DNA of 7,341 bases from Nanobdellota archaeon (GTDB lineage: Archaea; Nanobdellota; Nanobdellia; Woesearchaeales; GW2011-AR9). The translations under genes were made by a program, and so were the position numbers. Below are positions 1 through 5,901 of the stretch, piece by piece. The notes under the pieces were generated by a model. It made no database searches, was not told where the DNA came from, and saw nothing but the letters and a program-made list of their open reading frames with translations. The stretch is from contig JAUYPT010000120.1 of the NCBI GenBank assembly GCA_030695685.1, positions 1 to 7,341 of the forward strand. Direction: 5' to 3'. Position 1 is the stretch's first letter. Each line of letters begins with the position of its first letter.

Positions 1-44
1 CAGGTCTGCTAACGGCAAAATATTGTAAGAATTTTTGAATAATT

Positions 45-329
45 TTATCTTTTTTCTATCGCATTTAAATATTTAATCAGGCACTCTTTGTTATATTTAA
101 TATCATCAAGCGTGATAATCTTTTCATGCGGCGTATATGTATGCATACAGGCTTCCAGTTCCGAGTCCATTTTTTTCCGTCGTTCTTCTTGTTGTAAGAA
201 CTCATTCCACCGCCGTTCTTCAATCAATGACTGGAGATGCGTTATTGTTGCATACCCTGAACCAGCTAATCCTACTATTAAAAAAACAGAACTAATATTC
301 TTCCAATAGATTTTCAAATCATCCATCAT
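45..329 (-). CDS. Small single-span membrane protein, paralogue of the neighbouring gene
   Basis: This is a 94-residue protein of unknown function. It has a short polar N-terminus, one hydrophobic segment at about residues 12-30 (ending in GLAGSGYATI), then a highly charged, probably helical or coiled-coil stretch at about 35-60 rich in E, R, K and Q. Cysteines are at 61 and 83. The GLAG core, an SLxE start to the coil, the EE(R/K)(R/K)KKM run and an (L/M)EAC motif are shared with the protein encoded at 369-608, so the two are tandem paralogues. Consecutive ATGs at 329 and 326 are possible starts. The TATA box centred near 352 is 23-26 nt upstream and fits a leaderless transcript; aligning the paralogues slightly favours 326. 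A TTG at 338 in the same frame is less likely. It is probably membrane-anchored with a charged tail. I do not recognise a family. Confidence 0.72.
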   Translation of the reverse strand: MMDDLKIYWKNISSVFLIVGLAGSGYATITHLQSLIEERRWNEFLQQEERRKKMDSELEACMHTYTPHEKIITLDDIKYNKECLIKYLNAIEKR

Positions 330-347
330 GAGAATCAAATGATAGTA

Positions 348-356
348 TTATATAAA
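348..356 (-). promoter_or_regulatory. TATA box for the 45-329 gene
   Basis: Read on the minus strand the site is TTTATATAA, centred about 26 nt before the ATG at 326. It lies in the 39-nt gap between the two paralogous genes, so the downstream copy can be transcribed on its own. The spacing predicts a leaderless mRNA. Confidence 0.6.
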
Positions 357-368
357 ATTTTAGGAAAT

Positions 369-608
369 TTAATTATGTAATGACGGGATATCTTCTGGAC
401 AATGGATGATATATTCTATGCCACTACATGCTTCCATTTCCAAGATCATTTTTTTCTTCTTTTCTTCTCTTTGCATAGCAGCTTCCGCAACTCTATTTTT
501 TTCCGCCAACGATCCGCAATAGACATTGCTGCCATACAGAGCGCCTGCCAGCCCCATGAACAGAAGGTACGAGCCTATCTCTTTAAGATGATCTTTTGTG
601 TCTCTCAT
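369..608 (-). CDS. Small single-span membrane protein (tandem paralogue)
   Basis: This is a 79-residue protein with a hydrophobic segment at about residues 11-30 (IGSYLLFMGLAGALYG), then a charged helical region (about 33-58) with the run REEKKKKM, then MEAC with cysteine 61. A further cysteine-proline (70-71) is close to the C-terminus. It aligns with the protein at 45-329 through the membrane segment and the coil with a single-residue indel, then diverges and stops earlier. The ATG at 608 is preferred because a TATA box is centred 27 nt upstream and because the paralogue starts at the equivalent residue. The same frame is open further upstream (ATG near 671, GTG at 761), but that extension would run over the divergent lipoprotein gene. 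Function is unknown. Its position, divergent from an exported PLD-family lipoprotein, suggests an envelope role only by inference. Confidence 0.68.
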   Translation of the reverse strand: MRDTKDHLKEIGSYLLFMGLAGALYGSNVYCGSLAEKNRVAEAAMQREEKKKKMILEMEACSGIEYIIHCPEDIPSLHN

Positions 609-630
609 GCCGACACCGAGATGAGATTGA

Positions 631-639
631 ATATATAAA
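631..639 (-). promoter_or_regulatory. TATA box for the 369-608 gene
   Basis: The minus-strand reading is TTTATATAT, centred 27 nt from the ATG at 608. It is one of two opposed TATA boxes in the 94-nt divergent intergenic region and supports the shorter start codon. Confidence 0.65.
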
Positions 640-672
640 TTTTTAGAAAGAGTCTCTTCAATAACCATCATC

Positions 673-681
673 TTAATAAAT
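673..681 (+). promoter_or_regulatory. TATA box for the PLD-family lipoprotein gene
   Basis: TTAATAAAT is centred 26 nt before the ATG at 703, with no Shine-Dalgarno between them. This is consistent with leaderless expression of the plus-strand gene. Confidence 0.6.
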
Positions 682-702
682 GATTTATTTTCTCGATAGA
701 AG

Positions 703-1680
703 ATGAAGTTAAAAGTAGTTGTAATGGTTATATTTTCTTTGTTATTATACGGATGTATCACAAGTACGCCAGAAATTATTTCTTCAGATATTCATGATAC
801 TGGAACAATAGACGTTTATTTCTGCCCGCAGCAGAATTGTGAACAAGAGCTGGTTCAATTTATAGCATCTGCACAGCAATCCATCCACTGCGCTTTGTTT
901 GATGTAGGATTAGTTTCAGTGCAGGATATATTGCTGGAAAAAAAGCGTAAAATAGATGTTAAAGTCGTTACCGATAATGACTATCTTCGAAAATTCAATC
1001 ATTCTTTCGTCAAAGCGGATAAATGGGGCTTGATGCACAATAAATTTTGCGTTATTGATGGCAAAAAAGTGTCCACCGGATCGATGAATCCGACCGACAA
1101 CGATGCGCATAAGAATAACAATAACCTGCTGCTAATCGAATCGACAGTGCTGGCACAAAATTATGAACAGGAATTTCAGGAAATGTGGAATGGGACATTT
1201 AAAAAAGGAACAGCAGTTGCCGTAGATTCTTTTTTTCTGAATAACATTTCCATCCAGAATTATTTCTGCCCGGAAGACCGTTGTGCGGAAAGAGTGAAAG
1301 AAGAATTGAAGAAAGCGCAGAAATCAATTTATTTCATGGCCTTTTCATTTACTCATGAGGGAATTGCTAATATTATACTCTTGAAACATCTTGACGGCAT
1401 TGCTGTTCACGGCGTGATGGAAGCAAGACAAGTGACCAAAGATTCGCAATTTGCACGTCTGCAATATCAGGAAATTGATGTTATTAAAGATAAGAATAAG
1501 CAAAATATGCATCACAAAGTTTTTGTGATTGATAATGAAACGGTGATTACCGGATCATTTAATCCCACCAACGGCGGCGACCGCAGGAATGATGAAAATA
1601 TTCTGATTATTAAAGATAAAGAGATTGCAGCATTGTTTTTGGAAGAGTTTAGGAAGGTTTATGAAAAAGAAAAAGAGTAA
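703..1680 (+). CDS. Phospholipase D superfamily lipoprotein with two HKD domains
   Basis: This is a 325-residue protein. Residues 1-18 form a lipoprotein signal: a short basic start, a hydrophobic core, then LLYGC with cysteine 18 as the likely lipidation site. Two PLD repeats follow. In the first the HxKxxxxD motif is H112, K114, D119 with GSMN at 126-129. In the second it is H270, K272, D277 with GSFN at 284-287. Both motifs are complete, so a single-chain active site is expected. In the family the two histidines act on phosphodiesters through a phosphohistidine intermediate. Each repeat opens with the same YFCPxxxC motif (cysteines 41/46 and 189/194). The enzyme should be anchored outside the cell and could cleave phospholipids or nucleic acid (Nuc-like) or transfer phosphatidyl groups; substrate cannot be read from the sequence. 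It converges with the lipoprotein gene at 1691-1996, with a 10-nt gap. Confidence 0.9.
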   Translation: MKLKVVVMVIFSLLLYGCITSTPEIISSDIHDTGTIDVYFCPQQNCEQELVQFIASAQQSIHCALFDVGLVSVQDILLEKKRKIDVKVVTDNDYLRKFNHSFVKADKWGLMHNKFCVIDGKKVSTGSMNPTDNDAHKNNNNLLLIESTVLAQNYEQEFQEMWNGTFKKGTAVAVDSFFLNNISIQNYFCPEDRCAERVKEELKKAQKSIYFMAFSFTHEGIANIILLKHLDGIAVHGVMEARQVTKDSQFARLQYQEIDVIKDKNKQNMHHKVFVIDNETVITGSFNPTNGGDRRNDENILIIKDKEIAALFLEEFRKVYEKEKE

Positions 1681-1690
1681 AAAAAATAAA

Positions 1691-1996
1691 TCATTTCTTT
1701 AGTTTTTCATTAATGCCATCATAAGTTTTAAAATTTTCCACGCAGGCATCTAATGCTTCCAGCACTTCTTCTCTCGTTGACCATAATTTTTCAGGATATA
1801 ATATTAATCGGTAACCAGAGTTAGAGAGCTTTAATTCCGCACTTTTCAAACCTTGCCTGACTTTATAAGTAATGGAACCACCATCATATTTTTCACGTTC
1901 ACAGGAATAACCATTGGCACCAATGGATTCATTAGTACTACATCCTGTTAAAGCTAAACTTACCAAACTACTTGCCACTAATTCTTTCATTTTCAT
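1691..1996 (-). CDS. Small putative lipoprotein, function unknown
   Basis: This is a 101-residue protein with a typical lipoprotein signal: MKMK, a hydrophobic core, then LALTGC with cysteine 19 as the predicted lipid-modified residue. The mature part of about 82 residues is mixed polar, with cysteines at 32 and 85 that could form a disulfide outside the cell. No family is recognised. It is the last gene of a three-gene minus-strand operon, starting 11 nt after the glycosyltransferase stop. The start at 1996 is fixed by a good Shine-Dalgarno (AGGTGGT) five nucleotides upstream that overlaps the preceding stop codon. Being exported beside a glycosidase-like protein and a glycosyltransferase suggests a cell-surface role, by inference only. 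Confidence 0.75.
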   Translation of the reverse strand: MKMKELVASSLVSLALTGCSTNESIGANGYSCEREKYDGGSITYKVRQGLKSAELKLSNSGYRLILYPEKLWSTREEVLEALDACVENFKTYDGINEKLKK

Positions 1997-2001
1997 GTTA
2001 A

Positions 2002-2008
2002 ACCACCT
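2002..2008 (-). promoter_or_regulatory. Shine-Dalgarno of the 1691-1996 lipoprotein
   Basis: AGGTGGT on the minus strand lies five nucleotides before the ATG and contains the GGTG core complementary to the archaeal 16S 3' end. It overlaps the stop codon of the glycosyltransferase gene. It is the clearest Shine-Dalgarno in the window and sits before an operon-internal gene, as expected where first genes are leaderless. Confidence 0.6.
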
Positions 2009-2700
2009 TATCGTATCTTATCATACTTAATCTTCTGCGGATCACCAAAATTATCCCAGAGCCACTGCTTCGTCCAAAATAATACTGATTTCGATAATCC
2101 CCACTGCTGAAAGCGCCGCATCGATGTTGTTGCCGTCGTATCTAAACAGCGATATTTCCCAAACGTCTGCAGCTTAGAAATCAATTTACGGTGCTCACCG
2201 GCAATAATTTTAGGATCGTACCCAGCAACTTGATCAAAATGGTCGCGGCGGCAGATTAAGACACCGCTGCAGCCTTTATACACCCCTTTGGCCATATACA
2301 AATTCTTGAATGACATTGCCAGCTTATACTTTACTTCTTCCGAATCAGGCATTACTTTTGTCGACGCGATAGCATACTCTGTAGTAAAATTGGTGCTGAT
2401 TTTTTCCACCAAATCAGGCTGCACCACAGTATCAGCATCGACAAAGACTAAAATTTCTCCTTTGGCTTTACCAGCGCCATAATTTCGTGCTCTGCTGACA
2501 TTTGGTTTTGCCAGCGACAGAACCCGTATGGCATCATCGTTGATGTTCTTGAGAATCTCTTCCGTCGTATCCGTGCAGCCATTGACGACAACCAGCACTT
2601 CATAATCCTTGTTCGTTTGCTGCTGGATGCTGTGCAAGGTTTTAGAAAGATATTTCTCTTCGTTATGTGCTGGAATAATAATCGAAACAGATGGAGCCAT
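2008..2700 (-). CDS. Family 2 (GT-A) glycosyltransferase
   Basis: This is a 230-residue protein with a GT-A nucleotide-sugar-binding fold. The opening strand is VSIIIPAHNEE (residues 5-15), followed by VVVNGCTDTTEEIL and the VSRARNYG segment (68-74). The metal and nucleotide-binding DxD motif is VFVDADT with D88 and D90. A GCSGVLICRRDHFDQVAGYD stretch (143-162) matches the acceptor-side loop of GT2 enzymes, and TSMRRFQQWG lies near the C-terminus. The usual acidic ED pair before the C-terminal helix reads GEH (168-170), a mild departure. The length is a minimal single catalytic domain with no evident membrane helices, so it is probably cytoplasmic or peripheral, transferring a sugar from a nucleotide or lipid donor. 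It begins 3 nt after the stop of the glycosidase-like gene and is almost certainly co-transcribed. Donor and acceptor are unknown. Confidence 0.9.
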   Translation of the reverse strand: MAPSVSIIIPAHNEEKYLSKTLHSIQQQTNKDYEVLVVVNGCTDTTEEILKNINDDAIRVLSLAKPNVSRARNYGAGKAKGEILVFVDADTVVQPDLVEKISTNFTTEYAIASTKVMPDSEEVKYKLAMSFKNLYMAKGVYKGCSGVLICRRDHFDQVAGYDPKIIAGEHRKLISKLQTFGKYRCLDTTATTSMRRFQQWGLSKSVLFWTKQWLWDNFGDPQKIKYDKIR

Positions 2701-2703
2701 TGT

Positions 2704-3786
2704 TTATAACGTCAGGTAATTTGCTGCCCAGAGCATTCCTCTGTCACTAGAGTAAAAGGCGCTGCGGTAAGGTTGTCCAGGTGCGGAGAACACTTCCAGA
2801 TAATTTTTATGCTTCTCAATTTTTTTCTTGTAATTATTTTTTAACGTCAATGCTTTCTCCTTATTGACCTGCTGCAGCAGACGGATATAGAGCGGCCCTA
2901 AATGCGTCCAGATGGCATCGCTTTCATAATCTTTGAGAAAGACTTCCTGCCAGATGAACTTAACATTCTTACGTTCAGCAGTATATTTTAATGGCAGCGG
3001 CACATCTAACTCTGCATCGGCAATTGCAGTAAGAGCTGATTGCAGCATCTCTTTATCCGTACACATTCCCAACACAAACGGAAAAACATTAGCATCCCCG
3101 GCAACATAGTCCTGTTTTGTTAAATCATCATAGAAGTATTTGCCGTTCCAGAAATGGCGCTTGATTAAATCAGGGTAGTCATAATCTTTAAAGGGGTTAT
3201 ATAATCGTAATTTTGTTAAGTCCTGTGATAATAATCCAACCATGCAGTTGTCATAACAGGAACTTTTGCGGACGGCAAAATCTTTAATCGATGAAAATTT
3301 CTTTTCCGGATTGACTAAGCCGGTATTGGGGCTGATAACCTGCTTAAAATATTTTTTAATTTCTTTCTCCAAAAATGGTATAAACGGATGAAAATCAAAA
3401 TGAGACAAGCGAATGCTGTGAATGAGCCAGGGCAAAGAATCAACCGACATCGTTGGAAAATCAAACGGCTTGCCGCCGGGAGTGATAGTGGTGGTAATTT
3501 TATTCTCTGCCTTAAAGCGGTTGATAGCATAGCGCAAGGTCTGCTGCACTTCCTTCTCGTAGCCAAGCTTTAATAACGACTGCACGCACCAGCCAAAATC
3601 ACGCGTCCAGAACTGCGGGAAGTTCGTTGTCGACGTCTGAAAATAGCGGCCATTCCAGCAGTCTTTAATCACCTGGTGGCAGATTTCCTTGTCATTTCCT
3701 GTGTACTTTTTGGGGGCAAGGCGGCTCTTTACACTGCTGAGAAAAATCCTCGATCCTTGCATAGCATAATCAATAATGGAAGCCAT
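2704..3786 (-). CDS. Six-hairpin (alpha/alpha barrel) glycosidase-like protein
   Basis: This is a 360-residue soluble protein resembling the alpha/alpha-six barrel glycosidases (glycogen debranching enzyme C-terminal domain, GH15, GH63 and GH100-like). Supporting motifs are FWTRDFGWCVQSLL (59-72), with the aromatic-Arg-Asp signature of these enzymes, DSLPWLIHSIR (116-126), GDANVFPF (230-237), a W/E/D-rich segment at 279-293 and SSDRGMLWAANY near the C-terminus (346-357). No signal peptide is visible, so it is probably cytoplasmic. It could hydrolyse an alpha-glucoside such as a storage or compatible-solute sugar, but catalytic acids cannot be assigned confidently. It is the first gene of the operon with the GT2 and lipoprotein genes. 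The ATG at 3786 has no Shine-Dalgarno; a TATA box about 35 nt upstream predicts a short leader of roughly 9 nt. An inactive, carbohydrate-binding homologue is possible. Confidence 0.7.
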   Translation of the reverse strand: MASIIDYAMQGSRIFLSSVKSRLAPKKYTGNDKEICHQVIKDCWNGRYFQTSTTNFPQFWTRDFGWCVQSLLKLGYEKEVQQTLRYAINRFKAENKITTTITPGGKPFDFPTMSVDSLPWLIHSIRLSHFDFHPFIPFLEKEIKKYFKQVISPNTGLVNPEKKFSSIKDFAVRKSSCYDNCMVGLLSQDLTKLRLYNPFKDYDYPDLIKRHFWNGKYFYDDLTKQDYVAGDANVFPFVLGMCTDKEMLQSALTAIADAELDVPLPLKYTAERKNVKFIWQEVFLKDYESDAIWTHLGPLYIRLLQQVNKEKALTLKNNYKKKIEKHKNYLEVFSAPGQPYRSAFYSSDRGMLWAANYLTL

Positions 3787-3817
3787 ATTCTTTCGGGAGA
3801 ATTAAGAGGAGAGGTAG

Positions 3818-3825
3818 TATAAAAA
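3818..3825 (-). promoter_or_regulatory. TATA box for the glycosidase-GT2-lipoprotein operon
   Basis: The minus-strand reading is TTTTTATA, centred about 35 nt before the ATG at 3786. With the usual 25-27 nt to the transcription start, the mRNA would have a leader of about 9 nt. The TATA is part of a 136-nt divergent intergenic region. Confidence 0.5.
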
Positions 3826-3893
3826 GGTTGTTGAAGTTGGGGATACAGAAGAAAAGATAATACTTTTTACAACCAAAAAATAGAACTATAATC

Positions 3894-3902
3894 TTTATAA
3901 AT
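3894..3902 (+). promoter_or_regulatory. TATA box for the 3923 membrane protein gene
   Basis: TTTATAAAT is centred 25 nt before the ATG at 3923, again the leaderless spacing. An out-of-frame ATG at 3912 is only about 14 nt from the TATA centre, so it should lie upstream of the transcription start. Confidence 0.65.
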
Positions 3903-3922
3903 AAACCAAAAATGCAACAGGT

Positions 3923-4504
3923 ATGGGTCTGGAAAAACTGATTGCACCGATTACTGCAATGGATGAAGAAATTCTACGGCAGTATACTGTATTTGCAGAA
4001 AAGTTGGAAAGCAAAAAGATTAAGCCAGAATATGCCGCGATTCTTGGCTCTCTTCTTGGTACAGCGGCAATGCCAATGGTTGCTTTTGTAGAATATTGTG
4101 CAAACATCGATGCCTTGCGGCGAGGGAAAGATGTTACGACTGAAATAACCACTGCTCCCAATTTTCTGAGATATGTTATCGACAAATCAGCAACAATATT
4201 TCGATTTCCAACACTAGCAATCAGTGGAATTTTGATGGCTGCCGGTTCTGTTGAGCTTTTCGAAGGAATTATTAATCATCATGCTGATTTTCGCGATTAT
4301 GGATTAGGATATTTAGTGTATAGTTCCAGTGTTATGGGATTAGCAACAAGTATGTATTTACGAACACGTGATCCTAAATTATTAGACAAGAAACCATTAC
4401 TGGATCGTGTTGTAGATTATGTTACAGATACAGTAGCACTTCCAAAACCAGCTTCACCCGTAATAAATGTCAAAAGTTATCCCCATCCAAACACTTTCTT
4501 ATAA
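3923..4504 (+). CDS. Membrane protein of unknown function, about three spans
   Basis: This 193-residue protein is not recognised as a member of a known family. Residues 1-36 are polar and helical. Hydrophobic segments are at about 37-57 (AAILGSLLGTAAMPMVAFV), 96-116 (PTLAISGILMAAGSVELF) and 127-146 (GLGYLVYSSSVMGLATSMY). Basic loops (ALRRGKD, TRDPKLLDKK) suggest cytoplasmic sides, and a roughly 45-residue soluble tail follows. The start at 3923 is set by the TATA box 25 nt upstream. The last 28 nt overlap the end of the convergent TatD gene, so the two mRNAs would be complementary at their 3' ends. Nothing in the neighbourhood reveals a job. Confidence 0.75.
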   Translation: MGLEKLIAPITAMDEEILRQYTVFAEKLESKKIKPEYAAILGSLLGTAAMPMVAFVEYCANIDALRRGKDVTTEITTAPNFLRYVIDKSATIFRFPTLAISGILMAAGSVELFEGIINHHADFRDYGLGYLVYSSSVMGLATSMYLRTRDPKLLDKKPLLDRVVDYVTDTVALPKPASPVINVKSYPHPNTFL

Positions 4505-5283
4505 TTCTCCCAAATCTGCGCCGCAACGTCTTCCGAAGACATGCCCTTAATCTCGGCAATCTTTGTAATCGTCTCAACAACAAACGCAGGCTCATTCCGC
4601 TTGTCCTTATACGGGCTCAGATACGGCGCATCTGTTTCCGTTAATAATTGTTTTAGGTCAACCATTTTTACCAGCGATTGAAAACTTTCTGAGCGCAGAA
4701 TATTAGGGGGGATGGAAAAGTAATGTCCCAGTGAGGCCGCTTTCATAATCAAATTTTTCTTACCGGAGAAACAATGATTGACAACCGGAATTTGGTGATT
4801 TTTAATTTCCTGTTCTAAAATTTCTAAACATTCTCTTTCAGCTTTCCGGGAATGGATGACCAGCGGTTTTTTAATTTTAATGGCAAACTGAATTATCCTT
4901 CGGAAATTATCTGCCTGTTTTTCATAGGTCTTCTCTTTCTCTGCCCAATGAAAATCCATCCCTACTTCACCGATGGCAAGAACATCTTTTTTGTGCTTCT
5001 CAATAAATGCAAACTCTTCTTCTAAATTAATCGGAACAATCTGCCGCGGCAGACCAATCTCTGCTTCAGCCATTCCCAGCGCGTCAATGGGATAAATGCC
5101 TAAGCTTGCTTTAATCAAAGGATATTTTGCAGCAAGAGCAAGAACTTCTTTATTCGATACGGGATTAACACCAGAAACCAGTAAGGCTTTCAACCCTGCT
5201 TTCCGCGCCCGTTCTAAAACTTGATCTAAATCATCCTTAAACAAGGCATGGTTCAGGTGGCAATGGACATCAACAAGGTTCAT
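4477..5283 (-). CDS. tatD: TatD family metal-dependent hydrolase
   Basis: This 268-residue protein is a full-length TatD-type TIM-barrel amidohydrolase (family members usually about 260). Metal-binding residues are all visible: HxH at H7 and H9 in LVDVHCHL, E106 in AIGEVGMDFH, H144 in LVIHSR, H170 in VVNHCFSG and D218 in LLTETDAPYLSP. TatD proteins are cytoplasmic, and those characterised act as Mg-dependent 3'-5' exonucleases or deoxyribonucleases in DNA repair or turnover. The ATG at 5283 is chosen because family members begin just before the HxH motif and a TATA box lies 26 nt upstream. The frame stays open for another 50 codons, but those would run into the divergent phosphatase gene. It is convergent and overlapping by 28 nt with the membrane protein gene at 3923-4504. 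Confidence 0.93.
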   Translation of the reverse strand: MNLVDVHCHLNHALFKDDLDQVLERARKAGLKALLVSGVNPVSNKEVLALAAKYPLIKASLGIYPIDALGMAEAEIGLPRQIVPINLEEEFAFIEKHKKDVLAIGEVGMDFHWAEKEKTYEKQADNFRRIIQFAIKIKKPLVIHSRKAERECLEILEQEIKNHQIPVVNHCFSGKKNLIMKAASLGHYFSIPPNILRSESFQSLVKMVDLKQLLTETDAPYLSPYKDKRNEPAFVVETITKIAEIKGMSSEDVAAQIWENYKKVFGWG

Positions 5284-5304
5284 ACTATCAAAGAATAAGA
5301 ACAT

Positions 5305-5313
5305 TATTTTAAA
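5305..5313 (-). promoter_or_regulatory. TATA-like box for tatD
   Basis: The minus-strand reading is TTTAAAATA, centred 26 nt before the ATG at 5283. It supports the short TatD start and a leaderless transcript. The divergent promoter of the phosphatase gene is only about 20 nt away. Confidence 0.5.
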
Positions 5314-5328
5314 GCTTTCTTCGGAAAG

Positions 5329-5336
5329 TTTATATT
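5329..5336 (+). promoter_or_regulatory. TATA box for the phosphatase gene
   Basis: TTTATATT is centred about 27 nt before the ATG at 5359. The 75-nt tatD-phosphatase spacer carries both opposed promoters, so the two genes may compete for polymerase assembly. Confidence 0.6.
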
Positions 5337-5358
5337 TTACAACAATACTATACAGAAA

Positions 5359-5676
5359 ATGAAAAAAATCTTGTTCATTTGCAACCAAAATAAAAATAGA
5401 AGTAAAACTGCGGAAACTCTTTTTAAGGCTCAATTTCAGACAAAATCAGCAGGATTATACAATAAAAAACCCGTAAATAAAAGACAACTCTCGTGGGCAG
5501 ATGTCGTGATGGTTATGGAAGACCAGCAGCGAAACGAAATTGCGCAACGATTTCCACAGCAATATCTGCAGAAAAGAATACTATCGTTAGATATACCTGA
5601 CGTTTACAATTATGGAGATCCAAAACTGATCAAGCAACTAAAAAATAAGATCAATAAATATACTGATTTACTCTAA
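5359..5676 (+). CDS. Low-molecular-weight protein tyrosine phosphatase-like protein (COG4551 type)
   Basis: This is a 105-residue protein. The P-loop CX5R(S) is at residues 8-15 (CNQNKNRS), directly after the first strand KKILFI, with C8 the expected nucleophile and R14 the phosphate-binding arginine. WADVVMVME (46-54) and RILSLDIPDVY (73-83) followed by YGDP (85-88) match the short predicted-phosphatase branch of the low-molecular-weight family. One of D78, D81 or D87 would be the general acid. The second cysteine of classical CxGNxCRS phosphatases is absent, as is usual in this branch. It is cytoplasmic; the substrate is unknown and could be phosphotyrosine or phosphoarginine proteins or a small phosphoester. 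It has its own TATA box 27 nt upstream. The last 9 nt overlap the convergent 58-residue gene. Confidence 0.85.
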   Translation: MKKILFICNQNKNRSKTAETLFKAQFQTKSAGLYNKKPVNKRQLSWADVVMVMEDQQRNEIAQRFPQQYLQKRILSLDIPDVYNYGDPKLIKQLKNKINKYTDLL

Positions 5677-5844
5677 CCATTTTTCAAATTGTTGTTTTGC
5701 TTTTGTTTTAGAACGAAAAATCTTTGTTTCGGAGACATTTAATTCCGGTATCCGCCGCGTAACTTTGTACTCCTTACTACTATCTAGCTGAAATTCAATA
5801 ATTGAAACTTCCCATTTCTTACTAAGATGATGTACTGTTTTCAT
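5668..5844 (-). CDS. Small conserved-looking basic protein, 58 residues
   Basis: ATG at 5844 opens 58 codons ending in TAA at 5668-5670. The product begins MKTVHHLSKKWEVSII, continues with a beta-like segment (VSIIEFQLDSSKEYKVTRRI) and ends with an amphipathic helix, KTKAKQQFEKWLE. It is soluble, mostly basic and without cysteine. The alternation of hydrophobic residues and the terminal helix look like a real small alpha/beta protein rather than chance reading. Support for translation is a TATA box centred 27 nt upstream and a GGTGGTG stretch about 11 nt before the ATG. It fills otherwise empty sequence, with only a 9-nt overlap with the phosphatase. Function is unknown. A DNA- or RNA-binding role would fit the charge but is a guess. 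Confidence 0.65.
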   Translation of the reverse strand: MKTVHHLSKKWEVSIIEFQLDSSKEYKVTRRIPELNVSETKIFRSKTKAKQQFEKWLE

Positions 5845-5864
5845 GATTCTACAACACCACCAAT

Positions 5865-5877
5865 GATTTAATAAATC
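5865..5877. promoter_or_regulatory. Near-palindromic, possibly bidirectional TATA box
   Basis: GATTTAATAAATC is a 13-nt sequence symmetrical except for its central base. Its centre (5871) is 27 nt from the minus-strand start at 5844 and 31 nt from the plus-strand start of the M23 stub at 5902. One element could therefore serve both directions in this 57-nt spacer. Confidence 0.5.
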
Positions 5878-5901
5878 CTATCTGCACTTGTCCAGTGGGT
5901 T

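Noticed and set aside
1..44. Possible tail of a plus-strand gene entering from the left edge
   Set aside because: One frame stays open only to a TGA at about 36-38; twelve codons are too few to support a gene.
88..638. Plus-strand open frames across the two small membrane protein genes
   Set aside because: They are antisense shadows with low-complexity Phe/Ser-rich translations; the minus-strand products are paralogous to each other, which fixes the coding strand.
609..761. In-frame N-terminal extension of the 369-608 protein to a GTG at 761 or ATG near 671
   Set aside because: It would run across or up to the divergent lipoprotein start and past its promoter. The TATA box is placed for the ATG at 608, and the paralogue has no such extension.
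3912..3941. Short upstream reading frame before the 3923 gene
   Set aside because: Its ATG is only about 14 nt from the TATA centre, so it should not be transcribed, and it overlaps the real start out of frame.
3315..4185. Additional open frames within the glycosidase-like gene and antisense to the 3923 gene
   Set aside because: They lie in other frames of well-supported genes and lack promoters or recognisable domains.
5284..5433. Fifty-residue N-terminal extension of TatD
   Set aside because: TatD proteins start just before the HxH motif. The extension overlaps the phosphatase gene and its promoter and has no conserved features.
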